A stretch of DNA of 54,594 nt from Rossellomorea aquimaris (GCF_001877785.1 NZ_MINN01000071.1:1-54594); one strand, 5' to 3'; counted from the first letter of the stretch, positions 1 to 8,311 are shown. The notes: generated by a model from the sequence alone, not told the origin. Translations and numbers: made by a program.

Positions 1-8
1 GTTAGAGG

Positions 9-35
9 CAATCAATCTTGGTTTTAGATTGATTG
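9..35. repeat. Inverted repeat, possible terminator of an upstream gene
   Basis: CAATCAATCT at 9-18 and AGATTGATTG at 26-35 are exact inverse complements around a 7-base loop. The pairing extends imperfectly outward (TTAGA near 3, TCTAA near 38). A short T-rich stretch follows on the + strand, so it may end a gene that lies left of the window. No gene is visible in 1-272. Confidence 0.45.
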
Positions 36-100
36 TTTCTAATGCCCCACCAAACGAAAGTGCGGTAGGGATTTCAGCTAAAACATTCTCATTTTTAGGT

Positions 101-205
101 GTCCATTTTCTTGACAGAAGTCCAAAATTGTTGATAATCTCCGAAAAACGTTGATACCCCCAAAAGAAACGTCCATAAACACAATTCTCCCGAAAACTCC
201 CATAA
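101..205 (-). repeat. 20-bp-period array (array 4, reverse orientation)
   Basis: On the - strand, octamers CTGTCAAG, TTATCAAC, GTATCAAC and TTATGGAC occupy + strand positions 110-117, 130-137, 150-157 and 171-178, so the starts are 20, 20 and 21 bases apart. A looser TTATGGGA follows at about 198-205. The TTATCAAC core is the same word that opens array 1 at 16112. This is the weakest of the four arrays, and I call it mainly because the period and core agree with the others. Confidence 0.5.
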
Positions 206-308
206 CCAATTGCAACCCCGTCACCGAAAATCCTCCCCCCGACAAGAATACTTTCCCTCCAACTAGTCAAAAATGGAGGATGAGTATGTACATTTGGAGG
301 AATCTATG

Positions 309-842
309 ATGAAAAAGAATATGATACTGTACATAGCAGTGACGGCTGTGCTTCTCGGTGCGTGTGCCATTGAAAATCCGAAGAAGATGGAACTCGATAT
401 GAAAAATGAGACGGGTGATTCGCTTGGTAAGGTGATTCTGCAGGAAGTTTCCGAGGGAGTGGAAGTGGACCTTGATCTTGAAGGACTGCCGCCGGGGGAA
501 CATGGCATCCATTTTCATGAAAAGGGAGCGTGCAAGCGTCCTGACTTCGTATCTGCCGGCAATCATTTCAATCCTGATGATAAAAAGCATGGACTGCTTC
601 ATCCTGAAGGTGCTCATGGCGGCGACCTGCCGAATATCATCGTGGAAGGCGACGGTGTGGCAAAGGTGAAACTAATGGCGCCTACCGTGACGATGAGCAA
701 AGGGAAGACGTCCTTATTTACGAAAGACGGAACATCCCTCATCATCACCGAAAATAAAGATGACGGCATGACGCAGCCGGCAGGGGATTCCGGGGCCAGG
801 ATCGCCTGCGGTGAAATCGCAAAGGAAAAAGAGAAGAAATAA
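309..842 (+). CDS. Cu/Zn superoxide dismutase-like lipoprotein (YojM/SodC type)
   Basis: This 177-aa protein is a Cu/Zn-SOD-fold lipoprotein. The start at 309 is chosen because GGAGGA at 296-301 sits 7 bases upstream; the adjacent ATG at 306 is also possible. A signal peptide ends in the lipobox LLGAC with Cys19 as lipidation site. The fold motifs are HGIHFHEKG (65-73), AGNHFNP (83-89) and GDSGARIACG (159-168), with Cys75 and Cys167 as the likely disulfide. Zinc-type ligands H86, H94, H103 and D106 are present. Copper ligands H68, H70 and H86 are present, but the fourth, normally His in a VIHE-like motif, is Thr147 (LIITENKDD). B. subtilis YojM is known to lack copper ligands too, so normal dismutase activity is doubtful. 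It is monocistronic and ends in a strong terminator. Confidence 0.9.
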   Translation: MKKNMILYIAVTAVLLGACAIENPKKMELDMKNETGDSLGKVILQEVSEGVEVDLDLEGLPPGEHGIHFHEKGACKRPDFVSAGNHFNPDDKKHGLLHPEGAHGGDLPNIIVEGDGVAKVKLMAPTVTMSKGKTSLFTKDGTSLIITENKDDGMTQPAGDSGARIACGEIAKEKEKK

Positions 843-854
843 AATGAGAAACAA

Positions 855-899
855 GAAAAAGCCCTCTTTACCGATTTTTTTCGGCACAGAGGGCTTTTC
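855..899. terminator. Bidirectional rho-independent terminator
   Basis: AAAAGCCCTCT near 857-867 pairs with AGAGGGCTTTT at 888-898. T-rich ends exist on both strands, so it can stop the SOD-like gene from the left and patB from the right. Confidence 0.85.
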
Positions 900-939
900 T
901 ATGTGCAACTAGAGCAGTCCGTCTGAAGCAAAAGAGCAA

Positions 940-2103
940 TCATCCAAGCGCCTTAAGAAGTCTATCCAGTCCATCCATCAGGATTTCGCGCGGACAGGCG
1001 ATGTTCATCCTCACAAAGCCTTCGCCGCCCTTTCCGTATTTAGGTCCGGGTTCCAGGCCCAGCCTGCCTTTTTCCAGCAGGCGCTCTTTAAGTTCATCGT
1101 CTGTGAGGCCGAGTTTGCTGCAGTCGATCCAAAGGAGGTAGGTTCCCTGCGGCTCGACAAGATGCAGATCAGGAAGATGTTCCTCGACATATGACTTTGT
1201 GATGGCAGCATTTTCGGATAAGTAGTCCAGGATGTTTTCCAGCCATCTTTCACCGTGGCGGTAGGCAGCTTCCATGCCTGTGATCCCGAATGTGTTAAGG
1301 GTGAAAAAGCCCTGTTTTTTATGGACGCCTGCGATTTTTTCGCGGAAGTCCTTGTTCGGTGTGATCATGGCTGACGACTGCAGACCTGCCAGGTTGAAGG
1401 TTTTGCTTGGTGCGATACACGTGATGGTCATATCCTGATAGCTTTCATCGATGGATGCAATCGGGATATGTGTATGGGATTTATAAACTAGGTCTGAGTG
1501 TATCTCATCGGAGACGATGATGACATCGTATTTTTTGCAAAGGTCCGCCATTTTGGTCAATTCTTCCCGGGTCCATACACGTCCGCTTGGATTGTGAGGG
1601 TTGCAGAGCAGGAAGACTTTAACCCCTTTTTTCAATGACTCTTCAAATTCCGTGAAGGAAATGCTGTATGTTCCGTTTTCATAGACGAGCGGAGCATTTT
1701 CGATGACGCGGCCGTTTTCCTCGGTCATGCTGAAGAACGGAGTATAGACCGGGGATTGCACCAATACCTTGTCGCCTGGTTCGGTCAGTGCCTGGATGAT
1801 GGTTCCGATAGCCGGTACGACACCGGGACTATATTGCAGCCATTTGGTATGTATATCCCATCCGTGGCGTTTTTTGACCCATCCGGCGATTGCTTCGGCG
1901 GGACCGTCGCCGACAAAGGTGTAGCCGAATATGCCGTGATCCAATCTCTCTTTCAGGGATTCAGTTACTTCTCTGGGAGGGAGGAAATCCATATCCGCCA
2001 CCCACATAGGGAGTATATCCTCTTTTCCGAATACCGTCTTGGTCATATCCCATTTGACGGAGGATGTCCCTTTCCGGTCGATTATTGTCTTGAATTCATT
2101 CAC
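940..2103 (-). CDS. patB: PatB/MalY-type PLP C-S lyase/aminotransferase
   Basis: This 387-aa fold-type I PLP enzyme is of the PatB/MalY family (cystathionine beta-lyase, C-S lyase). I chose the GTG start at 2103 because AAAGGGG lies 9 bases upstream and the protein then begins at the family's usual N terminus; an upstream ATG at 2148 would add 15 residues without a good ribosome site. Recognisable motifs are LPMWVADMDF (31-40), CNPHNPSGR (167-175), SDEIHSDL (198-205) and the PLP-binding lysine K234 in APSKTFNLAG. It stands alone between convergent SOD and a co-directional hydrolase gene. In B. subtilis patB lies near the yug genes, which agrees with the rest of the window. Confidence 0.9.
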   Translation of the reverse strand: MNEFKTIIDRKGTSSVKWDMTKTVFGKEDILPMWVADMDFLPPREVTESLKERLDHGIFGYTFVGDGPAEAIAGWVKKRHGWDIHTKWLQYSPGVVPAIGTIIQALTEPGDKVLVQSPVYTPFFSMTEENGRVIENAPLVYENGTYSISFTEFEESLKKGVKVFLLCNPHNPSGRVWTREELTKMADLCKKYDVIIVSDEIHSDLVYKSHTHIPIASIDESYQDMTITCIAPSKTFNLAGLQSSAMITPNKDFREKIAGVHKKQGFFTLNTFGITGMEAAYRHGERWLENILDYLSENAAITKSYVEEHLPDLHLVEPQGTYLLWIDCSKLGLTDDELKERLLEKGRLGLEPGPKYGKGGEGFVRMNIACPREILMDGLDRLLKALG

Positions 2104-2290
2104 GATCAAATACCCCTTTCCGGTTAAAATGGTCATAGCCTGCAGCAATGGTGCCGCAAATGGAGCGGCAGTTTTTGCATGCTGCTTTCATCTTATTATG
2201 GAATGCAAAAAGATGAAAATGATTTGTTTACCATTTAAAGGAGGGAGGGCAAGCCGCAAGCCGGACATTGACCATAAAGGGTCTTCCTCC

Positions 2291-3193
2291 TTACGTTTCA
2301 CTGAGAAGCGCAGAGGGAACTCCCTTTTCAAACTGCTGACGTTCCCGCCTTACGTATCCCTCTGCTTCAGAGCTTATAAATTCCCGGATGTGCCCCAGTA
2401 CTTCCTCGGGCCTTTCTTCAGGTACCAGATGACCGGTATCCTTTAAAACGACAAGCTTTGATTGAGGGAGATCCGCGGCAAGTCTGTGACCTGTCGAGAG
2501 CGGCACCACCCTGTCATGCTCTCCCCATACGAGCAGGCAGGGGGTATCTATTTTTTTTAAGTCGCGGATGGACAGGTCCCCTTCACGGTCCCGTATCATG
2601 CGGGTCAGTGCTTTGAAGATATCATCCTCAAGGAATGGTTTCATGTAGCCGAACATCATTTCATCATCGATGAGATCCAGGTTATGGACGACATTCTCCA
2701 GGTTTCTGCGGATGCCGGAACGTGTCAGCCAAAGCTTTACATACAGGTGGAAGAATGGAATACGGCTCGCCATCATAACGGGCCATTTCATTTTTTTCAG
2801 ATAACCTGAGCTGCACAGAAGAATCCCTTTATCGACGAGTGTAGGTTCTTTTTTCATCACATTCAGCGCAATCTGCCCTCCCATAGAATGCCCGGTCAGG
2901 TGGATGTTCCTCACATCCAAGTGATCGAGCAGCGAGATGACGGTATTGGCCAGATTGTCATATGAATAGATGAAGCGGCCCGATTTATCACTGCTGCCGA
3001 ATGGGGGGAGATCAATTGAAATGACATTATACGTTTCTTTCAAAAGAGGGGTCAGCCGTCTGAAACTGAAAGATGAAGATAGAAATCCATGTAGAAGAAC
3101 GAAGGTTTCCGATGCTGTCGGGTGCTGATGGTATTCATAGTAAATATTCGCTCCATTGACGTTTACCGTTCTTGCAAAATCGTTTTCCCGCAT
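2291..3193 (-). CDS. yugF: Alpha/beta hydrolase, YugF-like
   Basis: This 300-aa cytoplasmic alpha/beta-hydrolase has an oxyanion-hole HG at 35-36, a nucleophile elbow GHSMGG with Ser103, an acid in VWGEHDRVVP and a catalytic His in DTGHLVPEE near the C terminus. The substrate is not predictable. The start is supported by GGGGAG about 8 bases upstream. It lies immediately upstream of, and divergent from, alaR-alaT, the same relation I recall for yugF, yugG and yugH in B. subtilis. No clear terminator follows: a GCCGC/GCGGC stem near 2151-2172 lacks a T-run. Confidence 0.85.
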   Translation of the reverse strand: MRENDFARTVNVNGANIYYEYHQHPTASETFVLLHGFLSSSFSFRRLTPLLKETYNVISIDLPPFGSSDKSGRFIYSYDNLANTVISLLDHLDVRNIHLTGHSMGGQIALNVMKKEPTLVDKGILLCSSGYLKKMKWPVMMASRIPFFHLYVKLWLTRSGIRRNLENVVHNLDLIDDEMMFGYMKPFLEDDIFKALTRMIRDREGDLSIRDLKKIDTPCLLVWGEHDRVVPLSTGHRLAADLPQSKLVVLKDTGHLVPEERPEEVLGHIREFISSEAEGYVRRERQQFEKGVPSALLSET

Positions 3194-3322
3194 GATTCGT
3201 CACTCCCCGCAATGATGGTTTTATCGTATTTTACCCTTTTTCAGTTATTTAACACCTTTTTACAATTTGATTTCAGGATAGGAAAAACCCGGGGGATCGC
3301 TTTCTATTTTTGCAGCTTCTGC

Positions 3323-3337
3323 TATAATGGTACCATT
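3323..3337 (+). promoter_or_regulatory. alaR-alaT promoter region with 12-bp palindrome
   Basis: TATAAT at 3323-3328 is a good -10; the -35 near 3301-3306 is poor. A perfect palindrome AATGGTACCATT at 3326-3337 overlaps the -10 and the expected start site. That is a plausible autoregulatory operator for the Lrp-type regulator directly downstream, but the palindrome could be coincidence. Confidence 0.5.
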
Positions 3338-3361
3338 TAAGTGATATGAAGGAGGAGCACT

Positions 3362-3862
3362 ATGCAGCTTAGCGATTTGGAGCTTGATTTACTGAGAATC
3401 TTACAGAAAGATGCAAGGATTTCATCAGAGAGTCTGGGGAAAATGCTTCAGGTTTCATCTGAAGAAGTGAAAGAGACACTGGTGAAGCTTGAGAATGAAA
3501 ATATTTTGGTGCGCTACAGCTCGATTGTGGATTGGTCAAAAGTGGAAGGGCATGAAGGTGTCACTGCAATCATCGACGTAAAGGTGACCCCGAAGCGGGG
3601 CGTCGGTTTCGATGAAGTGGCCCAGCGGATTTACCGATATAAAGAAGTGAAAAGCGTCTACCTCATGTCGGGTGCCTATGATCTGTCGGTCACGGTCGAA
3701 GGGCGTTCCATGAATGAAGTCGCCAAATTTGTATCAGAAAAGCTTTCTACGCTGGATTCAGTCATTTCCACTACGACTCATTTTCAGCTGAAAAAATATA
3801 AGCATGACGGCACCATTTTCGGTGATTCCAATGAAGACAAACGGATTGTGGTGTCACCATGA
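3362..3862 (+). CDS. alaR: Lrp/AsnC-family transcriptional regulator AlaR
   Basis: This 166-aa Lrp/AsnC regulator has an N-terminal winged helix-turn-helix (about 1-60, including DLLRILQKDARISSESLG and SSEEVKETLVKLENENIL) and a C-terminal RAM/ACT-like ligand-binding domain (about 68-145). A strong AAGGAGGAG site precedes the ATG. Its stop overlaps the alaT start by 4 bases, so the two are translationally coupled. In B. subtilis the AlaR-AlaT pair controls and performs alanine formation, and the same arrangement is seen here. A palindrome in its own promoter may be the operator. Confidence 0.92.
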   Translation: MQLSDLELDLLRILQKDARISSESLGKMLQVSSEEVKETLVKLENENILVRYSSIVDWSKVEGHEGVTAIIDVKVTPKRGVGFDEVAQRIYRYKEVKSVYLMSGAYDLSVTVEGRSMNEVAKFVSEKLSTLDSVISTTTHFQLKKYKHDGTIFGDSNEDKRIVVSP

Positions 3863-5034
3863 CGACTAAGACATCATATATTGCGAAGTCGGTGGAAAAC
3901 CTGAAGCCGTCCGGAATCCGCCGATTCTTTGATCTGGCGGCCAATATGGAAGGCGTCATCTCCCTTGGAGTGGGGGAACCTGATTTCATTACTTCCTGGA
4001 CGGTGAGGGAAGCGGCCATCCTTTCATTGGAGCAGGGTTTCACTTCTTATACAGCGAATGCGGGTCTTCTGGAACTGCGTGAAAAAATAAGCGGATATAT
4101 GAAAAATGGCTATGGAGCCGAGTATGATCCCAACACTGAAATCATCTTAACAACAGGGGCGAGTCAAGCACTGGATATCAGCATGCGCGCCATCATCGAT
4201 CCGGGTGATGAAGTAGTGGTCGTCGAACCTGGATTCGTATCATACGTCCCGCTCGTGCAGCTTGCAGGCGGTACACCCGTGACCGTGGAAACGAAGCCTG
4301 AGAATGGTTTTAAACTTACTGCCGAAGAACTGGAAGAAGCGATAACAGAAAGGACGAAGGCTGTTCTTCTGTGCTCGCCGAATAATCCGACAGGGACCGT
4401 GCTGGAACGGGAAAATCTCGAGGAGATAGCGGAAGTCATCCGCCGTCATGACCTTGTAGTGCTGTCAGATGAAATTTATTCAGAGCTTGCCTATGATCAC
4501 GGTCACGTTTCAATCGCCTCCCTCTCAGGGATGAGGGACAGGTCAATCGTGATCAACGGTTTCTCCAAAGGATTTGCGATGACCGGATGGAGACTCGGCT
4601 TTATTTGCGCACCGGCGGAAATAGCGGCTCCCCTGCTGAAAATCCATCAGTATGCGATGATGTGTGCTTCGACCCCTGCACAATATGCTGCAGTCGAGGC
4701 GCTTGATAAGGGAATGGAAGAAGTAATGGAAATGAAGCGGAGCTATCGCCATCGCAGACATTATTTTGTTGATTCCCTGAATGAAATGGGTCTCGGGTGC
4801 CATCTTCCCGGAGGGGCATTCTATGCATTTCCGTCAGTAGCCAAAACCGGGCTGTCGTCTGAAGAATTTGCAGAAAAGCTATTAATGGAGGAAAAGGTTG
4901 CAGTCGTTCCCGGCAATGTGTTCGGCAAAGGCGGGGAAGGACACATCCGCTGCTCCTATGCGTCTTCGATGGAACAGCTGCAGGAAGCGGTCAAGCGGAT
5001 GAAAAGGTTTGTTGAGAATCATAGCGGTAATTAA
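3859..5034 (+). CDS. alaT: PLP-dependent aminotransferase AlaT (alanine transaminase)
   Basis: This 391-aa class I/II aminotransferase has the typical motifs SLGVGEPDF (35-43), TTGASQALD (98-106), CSPNNPTGT (172-180), SDEIYSEL (203-210) and GFSKGFAMTGWRLGF with the PLP lysine K237; GHIRCSYA near the end holds the carboxylate-binding Arg. It overlaps alaR by 4 bases (ATGA), so it belongs to the alaRT operon. The expected reaction is pyruvate plus glutamate to alanine plus 2-oxoglutarate. The substrate is inferred from the alaR partner and the yug context, since related aminotransferases share these motifs. Confidence 0.9.
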   Translation: MTTKTSYIAKSVENLKPSGIRRFFDLAANMEGVISLGVGEPDFITSWTVREAAILSLEQGFTSYTANAGLLELREKISGYMKNGYGAEYDPNTEIILTTGASQALDISMRAIIDPGDEVVVVEPGFVSYVPLVQLAGGTPVTVETKPENGFKLTAEELEEAITERTKAVLLCSPNNPTGTVLERENLEEIAEVIRRHDLVVLSDEIYSELAYDHGHVSIASLSGMRDRSIVINGFSKGFAMTGWRLGFICAPAEIAAPLLKIHQYAMMCASTPAQYAAVEALDKGMEEVMEMKRSYRHRRHYFVDSLNEMGLGCHLPGGAFYAFPSVAKTGLSSEEFAEKLLMEEKVAVVPGNVFGKGGEGHIRCSYASSMEQLQEAVKRMKRFVENHSGN

Positions 5035-5044
5035 TGAAGGACCG

Positions 5045-5075
5045 GGTGCCTGCTTATTTGGCGCCTGTTTTTTTT
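5045..5075 (+). terminator. Terminator of alaR-alaT
   Basis: GGTGCC at 5045-5050 pairs, with one G-T pair, with GGCGCC at 5060-5065, followed by a run of T to 5075. Confidence 0.75.
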
Positions 5076-5089
5076 ATGGAGTTCTAAGG

Positions 5090-5122
5090 CAAAAAAAAAA
5101 TAGGACGATCCGATAATCGTCC
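5090..5122 (-). terminator. Terminator of the XRE regulator gene
   Basis: Read on the - strand, GGACGAT and ATCGTCC (5116-5122 and 5103-5109) form a 7-bp stem with a 6-base loop. The run of A at 5092-5100 on the + strand becomes the U-tract. Confidence 0.8.
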
Positions 5123-5207
5123 AACAAATGAAAACAAAAGGGGGAATACTTAGAAAGCTTAGTTTCAGTATGAACCGTTTTTAAGACTTCTATACATATT
5201 TTTTATA

Positions 5208-5570
5208 TTATTTTTCGTATTTCACTTCATACAGCATCTGCATCACGCGCAAAAAATCTTCTTCTGAGAATTCCTTCGCTTTTCTGAGGATGAGTTTTGT
5301 CCGTTTGGAACCGATTTCTTTGATCAGCTGTTCAATTTCAGCATCGATCCCTGACGGATGATGATTGACTTCTTCACGTTCCAGAAGCTCCGAAGCGGGA
5401 ATGTCAAGAACCGTAGACAGCTTCAGGATGGTCTGTGTATCAGGAATCTGTTCATTGTTCTCATACTTCTCGATTGTACTAGTGCCTAAACGCGCTTTCA
5501 GGGCTAACTCCCGCTGAGAGATATTGCGGTCTTCTCTGACTCTCTTCAAATTCTTACCAAAGTGTGACAT
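5208..5570 (-). CDS. XRE-family helix-turn-helix regulator
   Basis: This 120-aa regulator has an N-terminal Cro/C1-type helix-turn-helix (about residues 6-60, with ISQRELALKARLGTSTIEKYE as helices 2-3) and a charged helical C-terminal half with no recognised ligand domain. GGGAGGG precedes the ATG by about 7 bases. It is monocistronic and stands between alaT and a repeat-rich intergenic region. Its target is unknown. It resembles small Bacillus SinR/Xre-like regulators, but I cannot name an orthologue. Confidence 0.85.
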   Translation of the reverse strand: MSHFGKNLKRVREDRNISQRELALKARLGTSTIEKYENNEQIPDTQTILKLSTVLDIPASELLEREEVNHHPSGIDAEIEQLIKEIGSKRTKLILRKAKEFSEEDFLRVMQMLYEVKYEK

Positions 5571-5612
5571 CCTGGATCCCTCCCAATGATCATAGTTTCT
5601 TCTTACTTCTAT

Positions 5613-5814
5613 TTTATCACCGGCTGGAAATAATTAGACGGCGGATACTTGAACATTCTGTTAATAAATATCGGAGGGACAAAGCAAAAAAACTAATGCG
5701 ACTATTTCCAGTTTATCACCGGCTGGAAATAATTAGACGGCGGATACTTGAACATTCTGTTAATAAATATCGGAGGGACAAAGCAAAAAAACTAATGCGA
5801 CTATTTCCAGTTTA
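5613..5814. repeat. Exact tandem duplication of a 99-bp unit with fold-back ends
   Basis: Copy 1 covers 5613-5711 and copy 2 covers 5712-5810, base for base identical by eye, with three more matching bases after copy 2. Each unit starts near CTGGAAATA and ends with TATTTCCAG, so its ends are inverted repeats and it can fold back on itself. Because 99 is divisible by 3, an open frame runs through both copies, but it has no ribosome binding site and I do not consider it a gene. The array lies directly before the palindromic repeat at 5827. Confidence 0.9.
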
Positions 5815-5826
5815 GCCCGTAAAATA

Positions 5827-6080
5827 CCGCTAATGATTTCCGTGCAAGACTTCGCTTTCCGCGGGTAGCCCGTGAGCCTCCTCGGCAAGCCTGCGGGAAG
5901 AAAAGCGGAAGGGCTTTGTTTAGAGGCTGGTGGCATAAGGCGAATCGGTCACGAAGGCGTTCTTTGCCTTCTTGGCCGGTTTGACTTATGACATGTGCCT
6001 CTAAGCCCTGGAGCTTGACAGGTCTCACATAAGCTACATTTCCCGCAGGAGTCTTCGTCTTGCACTACAATCAACCGCTG
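5827..6080 (-). repeat. Palindromic Bacillaceae repeat, long form (copy A) with inserted hairpin module
   Basis: The arms (5827-5899 and 6021-6080) are the reverse complement of the short repeat at 24231-24361. Their ends form a long imperfect palindrome, with TTCCGTGCAAGAC at the left and GTCTTGCACTACA at the right. Between them sits a module of about 120 bases (5901-6020), itself a hairpin: about 40 bases from 5920 pair imperfectly with about 40 bases ending at 6005. Compared with the short form, the module lies cleanly between CTGCGG and GGTCTCAC. Confidence 0.85.
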
Positions 6081-6111
6081 GGAAGAACTAATCAAGATTA
6101 TAGAAACTAAA

Positions 6112-6157
6112 AACCCGAACTGATTTGCTTCTTAGAATACAAGTTAGTCCGGGTTCT
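6112..6157 (-). terminator. Terminator of the SNF-family transporter gene
   Basis: On the - strand AACCCGGACTAACTTG pairs imperfectly with CAAATCAGTTCGGGTT, followed by T5. It lies about 45 bases past the stop of the transporter gene. Confidence 0.75.
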
Positions 6158-6198
6158 ACTAAGACCAAAACGCCAGTTCCTATTCTCATTCAAACGGT

Positions 6199-7527
6199 TC
6201 AGGATAAGAATACCAATATAATCGCCACCGGAACGATGTAGCGCAGCAGGATGATCCAGGCGTTGAACATGCCCCCTGAAATGGAGGAACCCTGCTGGAT
6301 TTCGTGCAGGACATCCTCCCTCTTCAAACGGTAAGAGACAAAGATACTGATGAATAGTGCGCCGATCGGGAGGCCGAAGCTGCTCGTGATATAGTCTGCA
6401 AAATCAAAGAAATTCCGTCCGAGCAGGGTGAAGTCACTGAATACACCGAAAGACAGGGCACTTGGAATTCCAGCGATGAATACGAGGATTCCCATCAGCC
6501 ACGTATATGGCATCCTTTTCTTTTGATTTCCTTTTGTAAGGGCGGCGACACCGATTTCAAGTATTGAAAATGCGGATGTCAGCGTTGCAAACAGCAGGAG
6601 AATTAAAAAGACGGTCAGGAAAATTCCGCCGAAAGCTATTTCATTAAAGACGGCCGGCAGAACGACAAAGGCGATTCCTGGTCCTTCATCAGGCTGGAAT
6701 CCCAGTGCATAAACAGACGGGAAGATCACCAGCCCGGCCAGCAGAGAAATGAAAATATTCAGTCCAGTTACGGAAATCGCCGAACGCGGCATACTGTCCT
6801 CCTTTGAAAGATAGGATGCGTAGGTTACCATGACGGACAACCCCACCGTCAAGGAGAAGAAGGCCTGTCCAAGCGCAAGCAGGGCTGTTTCACCCGTCAG
6901 GAAGCTCCAGTCGGGGACAAGCAGGAACCTGACACCTTCCATTGCGCCTTCAAGGGTGAGCGAGCGTGCCATAAGAATAAGAAATAAAATGAATAAAGAC
7001 GGCATCATATAGCGGCTTGCACGTTCAATCCCTTTTTGGATCCCGCCCTGTACGACCATGACCGTCATGACGATAAATATCGCTTGGGTAATCAGGATCT
7101 CCCACGGGTTTGCAATGATGCTTTCAAATAAGGTTCCGTATTGCTCCTGTGTTTTACCAGAAAGTGCACCTGTAAAGCTTCTGCCAAGGTAAGAAAGGAT
7201 CCACCCTCCCACGACACTGTAAAACGAAAGAATGATAAACGAAACGACCGTGCCGAGATAGCCGATCAAGTACCACGCTGATCCGGGTGCCAGCTTCTTA
7301 TAAGAAGTAATGGCATCGGCCCCGGCCCGTCTGCCGATCACAAACTCAGCAAGCAGGATCGGTGTGCCGATCAAAATGGTGAAAACGATGAAAAGAAGAA
7401 AGAACACCCCTCCGCCGTTTGCCCCGGCCATATATGGGAATTTCCAAATGGCCCCGAGGCCGATTGCAGACCCCGCAGCCGCCAAAATAAATCCAATTTT
7501 CGAAGACCATTGTTGTTTCTTTGCCAT
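6199..7527 (-). CDS. Sodium-dependent transporter, SNF (neurotransmitter:sodium symporter) family
   Basis: This 442-aa integral membrane protein of the NSS/SNF family probably moves an amino acid or related solute with Na+. The ATG at 7527 has AAAGGAG 8 bases upstream; a further-upstream ATG at 7575 adds 16 residues with no ribosome site. TM1 carries the family sodium/substrate signature GSAIGLGAIWKFPYMAG (about 20-36), with a glycine-rich unwound region. About 11-12 hydrophobic segments follow, which is the usual count for short bacterial members such as YhdH and YocR of B. subtilis. It is monocistronic, and the substrate cannot be read from the sequence. Confidence 0.88.
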   Translation of the reverse strand: MAKKQQWSSKIGFILAAAGSAIGLGAIWKFPYMAGANGGGVFFLLFIVFTILIGTPILLAEFVIGRRAGADAITSYKKLAPGSAWYLIGYLGTVVSFIILSFYSVVGGWILSYLGRSFTGALSGKTQEQYGTLFESIIANPWEILITQAIFIVMTVMVVQGGIQKGIERASRYMMPSLFILFLILMARSLTLEGAMEGVRFLLVPDWSFLTGETALLALGQAFFSLTVGLSVMVTYASYLSKEDSMPRSAISVTGLNIFISLLAGLVIFPSVYALGFQPDEGPGIAFVVLPAVFNEIAFGGIFLTVFLILLLFATLTSAFSILEIGVAALTKGNQKKRMPYTWLMGILVFIAGIPSALSFGVFSDFTLLGRNFFDFADYITSSFGLPIGALFISIFVSYRLKREDVLHEIQQGSSISGGMFNAWIILLRYIVPVAIILVFLS

Positions 7528-7895
7528 GTCAGATGCTCCTTTCTGAAGACTATTCTTTTTAAGTTTTAAAAACAAAACGATTTTTTCATACTACTATGTT
7601 TTTCAGGGAGTGTACACCGGAGTTTGAATTTTTCAATATATATTAAAAATGGTTGTAAATGTAATGAATTCATGGATTTTTCAAAAAAATCAATATCCCT
7701 TCAGAAATAGTATGGTTGAAAGCACTTTAAATCATGAAAAAACTCCTATTTAATTGAAAATATAAAAACGGGCTGGAAAAGTTAGAAAAGTATAGTATAC
7801 TAATGGTAACAATACGTTCACAAATTGGACAAAAATTCGTCATTAATTAGTCAAAATTGAAAGCGCTTCATAACTTGAAACAGGAGGGATCATTT
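7528..7895. other. AT-rich intergenic region between divergent genes
   Basis: These 368 bases separate the transporter start from the small membrane protein. They hold the palindrome AGTATAGTATACT near 7788-7800 and, just before the downstream gene, TGAAAGCGCTTCA at about 7858-7870, one base short of a cre (CcpA) site. I see no RNA gene or further coding frame. Confidence 0.4.
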
Positions 7896-8192
7896 ATGGA
7901 TATGTTTATGGTGTATTTATTCGTTGCAACGGCCACTCCTTTATTTTTATGGATCGAACACCGGAAATGGGCATTGATCCACATTCCATTTTTACTCGCA
8001 TTATGGGCAATCTTCATTTATTATGTAGCCGTCCCTGAAATGGGAGGATGGGGCCATGTTACATTCTGGAGCCTGTTTGTCTTCAACTTTGCGTTCGCAC
8101 ATCTGGCAGCGTTCTGGTTATATGCTGCTCCGTATCTGAAAAAGCACAGAAAGAAAATGATGGAAATGAGCAAATTGAATACTGAAAAATAA
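7896..8192 (+). CDS. Small three-helix membrane protein, unknown function
   Basis: This 98-aa protein has three hydrophobic segments (about residues 2-17, 25-43 and 55-77) and a basic C-terminal tail (KKHRKKMMEMSK) that probably faces the cytoplasm. The start at 7896 follows AGGAGGG at 7880-7886; the upstream in-frame start codon at 7857 lies in a cre-like element and is unlikely. It is a single-gene unit with its own terminator. I do not recognise a family. Confidence 0.75.
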   Translation: MDMFMVYLFVATATPLFLWIEHRKWALIHIPFLLALWAIFIYYVAVPEMGGWGHVTFWSLFVFNFAFAHLAAFWLYAAPYLKKHRKKMMEMSKLNTEK

Positions 8193-8223
8193 ATCCCCCT
8201 TGCTTCGGGGATTTATTTTTTTT
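8189..8223 (+). terminator. Terminator after the small membrane protein gene
   Basis: AAATCCCC and GGGGATTT form an 8-bp stem around CTTGCTTC, followed by T8. Confidence 0.88.
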
Positions 8224-8282
8224 GCCCCTAAATCCGGATGATAGAATGGAATGTACATAATTTTTAAAAATTCCCTCTTTTG

Positions 8283-8311
8283 TGAAACAATATCTAATTT
8301 GGCAGCGTTAC
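8283..8311 (+). promoter_or_regulatory. ECF-type promoter of the sigma factor gene
   Basis: TGAAAC at 8283-8288 and CGTTAC at 8306-8311 are 17 bases apart, matching the general ECF sigma pattern of an AAC-type -35 and CGT-type -10. It ends about 40 bases before the sigma gene, which suggests autoregulation. It also argues against the ATG at 8282 as a start, because that codon falls on the -35. Confidence 0.6.

Noticed and set aside
5564..5815. 83-codon open frame through the 99-bp duplication
   Set aside because: It is open only because 99 is divisible by 3; there is no ribosome site, and it begins inside the XRE gene's 5' region on the other strand.
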